Part shown: positions 57,936 through 64,000 of the stretch, piece after piece
Layout: the number at the start of each line of letters is the position of its first letter
How positions within the stretch are numbered: position 1 is the first letter of the stretch
NCBI RefSeq assembly: GCF_900115205.1
Contig: NZ_FOYQ01000001.1
Coordinates: 1,639,240-1,703,239 of the forward strand
DNA: 64,000 nucleotides
Direction of reading: 5' to 3'
From: Robiginitalea myxolifaciens
Lineage (GTDB): Bacteria > Bacteroidota > Bacteroidia > Flavobacteriales > Flavobacteriaceae
Position numbers and translations under genes: made by a program
The notes under the pieces: generated by a model
What the model was told of the DNA's origin: nothing
The model's input: the letters and a program-made list of their open reading frames with translations, nothing else
Databases searched by the model: none

Positions 57936-60106
57936 TCACTTGCGCTGCGCCTCGAGGCAACAGTATTCAAATCAATACAGAAAGCCCCCTTTCTCGCCGT
58001 AGCATGGAAGGGGATTTTCAGTTTTTCACACAAGGTTTCCCACCGATCCAGCGCACTGTAATAATTACTGCCGTCGGCAATAACCATTTCAGGGGCAAGG
58101 GCAGCCAGCAAGGCGGAATCGATTTTCTTAGGGGAATGGGAAAGCAGGAGGATGAGGGGCGTTTTCGGAGCACCAGGGATCGCAGTTAATCCCGACAAGC
58201 CTGCCTGGGCTTCTTCCTTCCCGCTGATTCGAAGCAGGCGTTTCCCCCCGAAGCGGTAAGCGGTCTGTAAGCTTTTTGTTTCCTGGATTTGCAAGCCAAG
58301 CGCGCTGGCATAATTAGTCGTGGTATTCCCCCAATTGTCTTGGTTTTCGGCGTGTGGCTCCAGAGTCTTGCCGTTGCGAATCCAAAGCCCGCTTGAGGCG
58401 GTGCGCTGGGGGATCCATAGTTCCCGACCCCTCCCAATACGTATTTCCTGTTGCAGGTCGTAGAGGCAGAGGGCGCTGGTCGCGAGAAGCGCCACCTGAA
58501 GCGCTTTGTTATTTATTCGGGTTTTCCGGACAGTTCGTGTGGTGGGTTTACGAAGGGCAAGGGCCAGTCCTACCAACAACAGATAGCTTAGCAGGAGATG
58601 GCCGGAATCCCAGCGTATTCCTGTGGAGATGAAGGCTTCCTGTGCCGCGAGTTTTGAAACCAGGCTATTCTGGCCCTGGACCAAGGTCTCTGCCAACCAA
58701 ATCAAGCCCTCCGGAACCGGGCCAAAGCTGCTCGCAATAAGTAAGCTAAACCCCAGGGTAAGCATTACCCCTAAAAAAGGTACCAGGACAAGACTGCCAG
58801 CTAAGAAATGCCAGGGGAACTGATGAAAATGAAACAGGGCTACAGGCACTACGCCTAGTTGTGCACTCACGCTAATGGCACTCAGGTTGCCCACTTTCTT
58901 CAGGAATGTGTTAATCGGTGGCGGTATACCCAAGCTAGCAATTCGATTAACAAAGGCTGCGAGCCATCCATTCACAGCGGGGAAGAACGCCAGGATTCCC
59001 CAAACGGCTCCGAAGCTCAGCTGGAACCCGGGTTGAAGCACCCAGTGCGGATTGATAACAGCGAGCATTACCATTGCTGCAAGGCCCAGGAAATGCAGGC
59101 TTTGCCCCCTTCGGTAGTGCTGTTCCGCCACCAACCAAAGGCTTAACATGATACTCGCCCGCACTACGGAGGCGCCGAAGCCCGCAAGGGCGGTATAGAT
59201 CCAGAGTGCCGATAAGCTGGTCAGGTAAAGAAACTGGCGCTTCCCTTTGAACCGGAACCGACCCAACAGCAACTTGAGGAAAACCCGAACGAGGAGCAAG
59301 ACCAGGCCCACATGTAGCCCGGAAATAGCCAGCAAATGGGCCGTACCCGAGCGCTGGTATTCCTGGCGTAATTCCGGATCAAGCTCGTTTCGTACACCGA
59401 GGAGCAGCGCACTGAAAAGACCTGCTGCCCTGGAGTTCAAACCGGAATTTGTAAGTCTGTGATGCAGATCGCGTCGCCATAGGGAAAGCTTGTATAAGGG
59501 ATCGGTTTTTGCCGGGCTTTGTTTATAGTGTCTCTCCTCTATATTTACTTGATACCAGATTCCCTGCGTTCGCATATAATTCCCGTAATCAAAATCCCCA
59601 GGATTCTTCGGTGGCGTAAAGCCGTTGGGAATTCCCTTTAGAAAAATTTTATCTCCAGGGAGCCAAAGACTGTCGGGGGAAGTTTCAGGAAACTGAAGCA
59701 GCATCAGGCCACTTGCCGGTTGGCCATTTGCAGCATATACTTTAGCGATCCATGGACGGGAAAAAGGAGTGGGCCGTCGTCTTTCTTCCAGGCTAAGGGA
59801 TATGCGCATTTCAGGGATTGAGGAATCGGGTAGGGGTTGTACATGCCTGAAATGTGCAGGTTGGTTTTCTGGTAGCTCCAGACTTCCCGCGAGCAAACCA
59901 AGGCCAATGAAACTCACTACGGCCGTTATGAGGAATCCATAGGGATGTACGCTTTTGGGGAATCCCCAGCAAAGCCCCAGGAGTAAACCGGATATCGCTG
60001 CAAAGATGCATACAACTTGCAGGGGAAATGAAATCTCGAAGCTCAGAAAGATGCCCAGTCCAAGGGCGGCGGACAATGCCCAGAGGGGCAGCCCGGCTTT
60101 CCCCAA
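57932..60106 (-). CDS. comEC: ComEC/Rec2-family DNA-uptake channel protein
   Basis: 724-residue membrane protein for moving single-stranded DNA across the inner membrane. N-terminal TMs and DUF4131 domain (about 1-170) with a soluble OB-like segment, then the Competence domain (about 210-500) with LFSALLLGVRNELDPELRQEYQRSGTAH-like LAISGLHVGLVLLL and RASIMLSLWL motifs. The C-terminal region keeps a remnant of the usual metallo-beta-lactamase domain but without its HxHxDH metal motif, as in many Bacteroidota. No other competence genes are nearby, so natural competence is not proved. Confidence 0.88.
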   Translation of the reverse strand: MGKAGLPLWALSAALGLGIFLSFEISFPLQVVCIFAAISGLLLGLCWGFPKSVHPYGFLITAVVSFIGLGLLAGSLELPENQPAHFRHVQPLPDSSIPEMRISLSLEERRRPTPFSRPWIAKVYAANGQPASGLMLLQFPETSPDSLWLPGDKIFLKGIPNGFTPPKNPGDFDYGNYMRTQGIWYQVNIEERHYKQSPAKTDPLYKLSLWRRDLHHRLTNSGLNSRAAGLFSALLLGVRNELDPELRQEYQRSGTAHLLAISGLHVGLVLLLVRVFLKLLLGRFRFKGKRQFLYLTSLSALWIYTALAGFGASVVRASIMLSLWLVAEQHYRRGQSLHFLGLAAMVMLAVINPHWVLQPGFQLSFGAVWGILAFFPAVNGWLAAFVNRIASLGIPPPINTFLKKVGNLSAISVSAQLGVVPVALFHFHQFPWHFLAGSLVLVPFLGVMLTLGFSLLIASSFGPVPEGLIWLAETLVQGQNSLVSKLAAQEAFISTGIRWDSGHLLLSYLLLVGLALALRKPTTRTVRKTRINNKALQVALLATSALCLYDLQQEIRIGRGRELWIPQRTASSGLWIRNGKTLEPHAENQDNWGNTTTNYASALGLQIQETKSLQTAYRFGGKRLLRISGKEEAQAGLSGLTAIPGAPKTPLILLLSHSPKKIDSALLAALAPEMVIADGSNYYSALDRWETLCEKLKIPFHATARKGAFCIDLNTVASRRSASD

Positions 60107-60107
60107 G

Positions 60108-60737
60108 TCAGAGGATTCGCGTAGCCTTTACAAAGGCCGAATTCCAGTAACCTTCCCTGAGGGAAGAGACAATAACCCCACGGGAGCTGGTGGAATGGAT
60201 AAAGCGAACGTCGTCCCCGTTAGCAGCAACTACCAAGCCAACATGGTTGATACGCCGGCCGCGCCGGGTGGTGGTAAAGAATACCAGATCGCCCTTACGC
60301 AGGTTTTGTACGCGTACTTTGCGCCCCATTTTGGACATCTCAATGCTCACTCTGGGAATACTAAAGTCGTGGGCGCCAAAGGCTACGTAGAGTAGGCCGG
60401 AGCAGTCCATACCTTTTCGGGTGGTTCCCCCGTATTTGTATCGCGTCCCGGTATAATCCATGGCCGTACTAATGATGGCATCGGCCTTGGCTTCATTTTT
60501 AAAGCGGCGATCGGCGCGGGATTCTTTTACATCCCTGGAGTCTTCTCCGGTGGTTGCCAGTTCCGTGTTTGCTGAGGAATCTGAGGGGGTTGTTTCGGGG
60601 GAAGCGGGAACACTTACTGAGGGATTATTTCGGGAGCCGTAGGTGGTCTTTTTGCGGACGACGCCGCAGCTCGTCATTGCCAGGAAAAGGACAACGATAA
60701 GAAGTGGTTTTAAACTGGGGAGCAAAGAGCGCTTCAT
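60108..60737 (-). CDS. NlpC/P60 (C40) peptidase lipoprotein
   Basis: Cell-wall hydrolase splitting peptide cross-bridges. From the ATG at 60737 it is 209 aa; this start begins a lipoprotein signal ending LAMTSC (Cys about 24). An upstream ATG at 60797 would put 20 extra residues before the signal. Papain-like triad: Cys in GMDCSGLLYVAF, His in RINHVGLVV and a polar third residue after it. A Ser/Glu-rich linker separates lipid and domain. One base separates the stop of lpxB from the upstream ATG, so the genes are probably cotranscribed. Confidence 0.88.
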   Translation of the reverse strand: MKRSLLPSLKPLLIVVLFLAMTSCGVVRKKTTYGSRNNPSVSVPASPETTPSDSSANTELATTGEDSRDVKESRADRRFKNEAKADAIISTAMDYTGTRYKYGGTTRKGMDCSGLLYVAFGAHDFSIPRVSIEMSKMGRKVRVQNLRKGDLVFFTTTRRGRRINHVGLVVAANGDDVRFIHSTSSRGVIVSSLREGYWNSAFVKATRIL

Positions 60738-60798
60738 ATCCGGATAACGGGCTTCCTCTCTACGAAAGTATATAAATTCCTGGGAAGCCGTTGGCAAT

Positions 60799-61920
60799 TT
60801 AACGGGCCGAACTGAAATCGAAAATCAGTTGCGCTGCATTTTGACTCGCCCCTTCTCCACCTAATTTCTCTCGAAGCAATTCAAAATCAACAAGTTGCTG
60901 ATCTCTGATCGGGCCTTCCAGCAGTTCTGCCAGGGCAGCTTGCAAGGTGTCTTTCCGGAGTTCCCCCTGAATGAGTTCCCGGACTACTTCCCGGTCCATG
61001 ATGAGGTTTACCAGGGAAATATATTCCAGGTTAATGATGCGCCGGGCGATTTGATAGGACAGCCAGCTTCCCTTATAACACACCACTTGCGGTACCCCGA
61101 CCAGGGCGGTTTCCAGGGTGGCCGTCCCGCTGGTTACCAGGGCGGCATGGGCTGCCTGCAACAAGGGGTAGGTCTTGTCCCGGATAAGTTTTACGGCTGT
61201 TCCGGCAAGGTAGGGTTCGTAATCCTCCTGATCCAGGCTAGGGGCTCCTGCAATGGCAAACTGATACTCCGGGAAAAGTGGTACCACTTCCATCATTATG
61301 GAAAGGATTTTATGAATCTCTTGTTTGCGGCTGCCGGGCAACAAGGCAATCAGGGGTTTCTCTGGATCCAGTCCTTCTGCCTCCATAAAAGCGGCAGCAG
61401 GGGTCTCTGAAAGGTTGCTCATCGCATCGATAAGCGGGTGACCCACAAAATGGACGGGCAGGTTGTGTTTTTCCTCGTAAAAGGCCTTCTCGAACGGGAG
61501 GATGACGTACATATGGTCTATGTCCCGGGCGATTTTCTTAACCCGCCCCTCCCGTGAGGCCCAGACCTGGGGCGAAATGTAGTAATGCGTTTTAAAGCCA
61601 GCTGCTTTGGCCCATTTGGCAATACGCAGGTTAAATCCGGAGAAATCGATGAATATTACCGCATCCGGGTTGTAGGCGGCGATGTCTTCCTTGCAGAAGG
61701 CGATATTGCGGAAAATAGTGGGCAAGTGTCGGATCACTTCCAGGAAACCCATAAAGGATAGTTCCCGATAGTGTTTTACCAGTTCTCCCCCTGCTTTTTG
61801 CATCCGATCCCCGCCCCAGCAGCGAATTTCGGCCTGGGGATCAATACGCTTCAGCGCACGGATCAGGTTAGACCCGTGGAGGTCTCCCGAGGCTTCTCCG
61901 GCGATGATGTAGTACTTCAA
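60799..61920 (-). CDS. lpxB: Lipid-A-disaccharide synthase
   Basis: Joins UDP-2,3-diacylglucosamine and lipid X into the lipid A disaccharide at the inner face of the inner membrane. 373 aa GT19: YYIIAGEASGDLHGSNLIRAL start, FIDFSGFNLRIAKWAK, and LLPGSRKQEIHKIL at about residue 195, with TSGTATLETALVGVPQVVCYK in the donor site. Normal length. Preceded by a small membrane protein (3-base gap) and followed by the NlpC/P60 lipoprotein. Works in the same pathway as the LpxH-like enzyme at 38 kb. Confidence 0.95.
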   Translation of the reverse strand: MKYYIIAGEASGDLHGSNLIRALKRIDPQAEIRCWGGDRMQKAGGELVKHYRELSFMGFLEVIRHLPTIFRNIAFCKEDIAAYNPDAVIFIDFSGFNLRIAKWAKAAGFKTHYYISPQVWASREGRVKKIARDIDHMYVILPFEKAFYEEKHNLPVHFVGHPLIDAMSNLSETPAAAFMEAEGLDPEKPLIALLPGSRKQEIHKILSIMMEVVPLFPEYQFAIAGAPSLDQEDYEPYLAGTAVKLIRDKTYPLLQAAHAALVTSGTATLETALVGVPQVVCYKGSWLSYQIARRIINLEYISLVNLIMDREVVRELIQGELRKDTLQAALAELLEGPIRDQQLVDFELLREKLGGEGASQNAAQLIFDFSSAR

Positions 61921-61923
61921 AGC

Positions 61924-62208
61924 TTAGCTAATCTTATAATAGAGGATGATCAGGGCGGTCAATACCGTTGCCATAAGCACACCCCGGGCACGATAATCCC
62001 GGCGCAGCCGCAGGAATCCAAAGAAAGCTACCAGGTTCAGGATGGCTCCCAAAGCGAGCAGGCTACCCACGTGATCCTCTTCAACTGCCGCGGCATAGGT
62101 CTCGGCAATGCCAAGGTCCGAAAACAGGAGAATATAGGCCAGTACGCCCAGGATATTGGCTATGATTCCAACGATAAATCCAATCGCTATTTCCTTTTTG
62201 GGGTTCAT
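61924..62208 (-). CDS. Small three-span membrane protein preceding lpxB
   Basis: From the ATG at 62208 the protein is 94 aa: MNPKKEIAIGF, then TM spans at about 7-29, 47-63 and 75-92, with a charged loop (ETYAAAVEEDH) between the first two and an RLRRDYRARG loop before the last. An upstream ATG at 62253 would add 15 residues; the shorter form has the usual positive N-terminus. No known family. Ends 3 bases before lpxB. Confidence 0.7.
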   Translation of the reverse strand: MNPKKEIAIGFIVGIIANILGVLAYILLFSDLGIAETYAAAVEEDHVGSLLALGAILNLVAFFGFLRLRRDYRARGVLMATVLTALIILYYKIS

Positions 62209-62426
62209 CAGGTCGAAAAAAAATACTTTATCCGCCAAAAATACGTTTTTCATGCGTAGGAGTCCGAAGCATGCATTAACAAAAAATTACCAGCCGCTGG
62301 TCTTTCTGGCACGGTTTTTTCTGTATCTTGGGAGTTCATTAATCAATGCCGATGCCCCTGATTTTCGCCCTTTTGGAGGTTTTGACCTTAAGGCGGGCCT
62401 AAGTCCGGGGGAATAAAAAAAATTAC

Positions 62427-64000
62427 ATGAAGCGAAAATTCTTTCTTGCTGTTTGGATCCCTCTGATCGCTGTAGCCTCCTGCAGTTTTGCCAGCAGCTC
62501 TTTCGAAACTGACGACAAAGATAAACTCCTACTCGATCTCATCGTTTATGTCCTGGATCGCGCTCACTACGAGCCCAAGGACATCAATGACGATTTCTCG
62601 GTAAGCGTGTACGAGGATTTCATCGATGTGATAGATCCTACCAAACGCTATTTCCTGGAGTCCGACATCCGGGAATTCGAACAATACAAATTTCAGATCG
62701 ACGACCAGATCAAGAATACCGATATCAGCTTTTTTAATCTGGTCTATGACCGGCTGATGGAGCGAATGGCCGATGCCCGCGAGATCTATCAAGAAGTACT
62801 GGATCAACCTTTTGATTTCAGCACCGCCGAGGTTATCGATACCGATTACGATAAGCAATCTTATGCAGACTCCCGCGAGTCTTTAAAGGAGCGTTGGAGG
62901 AAGCAGCTGAAATATGCTACTATTGGCACCTACGATTCCAAGCTTACGCTAAGCCAAAAAGATGAGGCAGCCAAAATAACGCCGGAAGAGGCCGAAAAGG
63001 CTTCCCGTGAGGCTACCCGCCAGACCCTGGATGAGTTCTTCGCTTTTACGGACGACCTTGAGCGTAAGGATTGGTTTGTACAATACCTCAATACCATTGT
63101 GGATGAATTCGATCCGCATACCCTTTATTTCGCTCCAGAGGACAAGGAGCGCTTCGACATTGACATGTCCGGGAAATTCGAAGGGATTGGGGCACGTCTT
63201 CAGAAGAAGCCCGAGGGAGCTAAAATTGTGGAAATTATTTCCGGAGGTCCCGTATGGCGCGACCAGCAAATTGAAGTGGGTGATGAAATCCTCAAAGTAG
63301 GGCAGGAAGGGGAACCTCCTGTAAATATTGTGGGCATGCGCCTGGACGATGCCATCAAACTCATCAAAGGGCCAAAAGGTACCGTAGTTGACCTCACCGT
63401 TCGCAAAGTAGATGGGTCTATCGAAGTGATTTCGATTACCCGCGATGTTGTGGAGCTGGAGGAATCTTTTGCCAAGTCGGCTACCGTGATCAAGGATGGG
63501 ACTACATATGGCCTGATCCACTTGCCGAGCTTCTACGCTGATTTCGAAAATTACAACAGCCGGAATTCTGCGGCCGATGTGGCCCGTGAAGTAGCTATGC
63601 TCAAGGAGCAAGGTGCAGAAGGCCTGATTCTGGATCTCCGAAATAACGGAGGGGGATCCCTGAAGACTGTGGTGGAGATGGCCGGACTCTTCATCAAAGA
63701 CGGACCTGTAGTACAGGTGCGGTCTTCAGATCAGGAAAAAGAAGTATACGAAGACAAGGACGAGCGCATCCAATGGGATGGCCCGCTGGTTATCCTTGTA
63801 AACGAATTATCGGCTTCCGCCTCTGAGATTATGGCGGGTGCTATGCAGGATTATAAGCGTGCCGTAGTTATCGGGAGTAAGCAAACTTTCGGAAAGGGTA
63901 CGGTACAGAATATCATCCCGCTTTCCAACATCGTCCGCGGTAACGAGTACGGTGATCTGGGAGCCATCAAAATCACCACCCAGAAGTTTTATCGGGTGAG
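62427..64000 (+). CDS. C-terminal processing peptidase (Prc/Tsp, S41 family), 3' truncated by window edge
   Basis: Periplasmic tail-specific protease degrading or maturing proteins by their C-termini. About 524 residues are visible. N-terminal signal with a Cys near residue 19 (VASCSF), N-terminal helical Prc domain with PTKRYFLESDI, a PDZ domain at about 248-340 (FEGIGARL..EVGDEILKVG), and the S41 catalytic domain with GLILDLRNNGGGSL. Catalytic Ser in NELSASASEIMAGA and Lys in SKQTFGKGTV are both present. A TATCTTGG near-consensus -7 box lies at 62334-62341. The C-terminal region lies beyond the window. Confidence 0.92.
   Translation, partial: MKRKFFLAVWIPLIAVASCSFASSSFETDDKDKLLLDLIVYVLDRAHYEPKDINDDFSVSVYEDFIDVIDPTKRYFLESDIREFEQYKFQIDDQIKNTDISFFNLVYDRLMERMADAREIYQEVLDQPFDFSTAEVIDTDYDKQSYADSRESLKERWRKQLKYATIGTYDSKLTLSQKDEAAKITPEEAEKASREATRQTLDEFFAFTDDLERKDWFVQYLNTIVDEFDPHTLYFAPEDKERFDIDMSGKFEGIGARLQKKPEGAKIVEIISGGPVWRDQQIEVGDEILKVGQEGEPPVNIVGMRLDDAIKLIKGPKGTVVDLTVRKVDGSIEVISITRDVVELEESFAKSATVIKDGTTYGLIHLPSFYADFENYNSRNSAADVAREVAMLKEQGAEGLILDLRNNGGGSLKTVVEMAGLFIKDGPVVQVRSSDQEKEVYEDKDERIQWDGPLVILVNELSASASEIMAGAMQDYKRAVVIGSKQTFGKGTVQNIIPLSNIVRGNEYGDLGAIKITTQKFYRV

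Overview
The window looks like chromosome of a member of the Bacteroidota, family Flavobacteriaceae. A Robiginitalea- or Muricauda-like genus is my inference from gene content and moderate GC. Supporting signs are promoters with a TAnnTTTG -7 box instead of a sigma70 -10, no clear Shine-Dalgarno sites, SusA-like amylases, a mevalonate pathway, the acyl-citrulline type of arginine pathway, a GYDIA-type GHMP kinase and S9 dipeptidyl peptidase IV. No phage, transposon, plasmid origin or CRISPR array was seen.

Layout. 1-5.3 kb (+): end of an alpha-glucan utilisation operon (GH65 phosphorylase, secreted GH13, lipoprotein GH13). 5.4-10.8 kb: small membrane protein, glycerophosphodiesterase, BaiN-type flavoprotein, then glycerol facilitator, glycerol kinase and TspO on the minus strand. 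10.9-15.9 kb (+): diphosphomevalonate decarboxylase, mevalonate kinase, a UbiA-type (DGGGP synthase-like) prenyltransferase, a nitrilase and RluB. 15.9-24.8 kb (-): a nine-gene arginine operon (GNAT, argG, argC, proC, argD, argF', argB, M20 deacylase, argH) preceded by a short open frame ending in four Arg codons. 25-31.5 kb (-): five-gene set of a flavoprotein, a membrane Fe-S protein and three glycosyltransferases, one resembling plant CslA mannan synthases, divergent from a GH113-like lipoprotein. 33.8-37.1 kb (-): arsenosugar-type genes (ArsM, two glycosyltransferases, purine nucleoside phosphorylase) without a radical SAM ArsS. 37.1-43.9 kb: sparse region with paralogous micro-proteins, LpxH-like hydrolase, glycosyltransferase, unknown secreted proteins and tRNA-Phe. 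43.9-64 kb: housekeeping and envelope genes (coaX, lptC, CNNM transporter, PpiD-like chaperone, GYDLA kinase, HMG-CoA reductase, DPP4, POT transporter, comEC, NlpC/P60, lpxB, S41 protease running off the end).

How the genes work together. HMG-CoA reductase, mevalonate kinase, the GYDLA kinase (candidate phosphomevalonate kinase) and MvaD would take HMG-CoA to isopentenyl diphosphate, with the UbiA enzyme as a likely consumer. The arginine operon encodes every step from acylglutamate onward, and its first gene may supply the acylglutamate. DPP4 and the POT carrier form a dipeptide release and uptake pair. GDPD, GlpF and GlpK handle glycerol moieties.

The most striking new signal is the arginine-rich leader frame at 24874-24954 with its C-rich, G-poor downstream RNA, which reads as an arginine-sensing attenuator. 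Second is the candidate mannan-like glycan locus at 25-32.6 kb.
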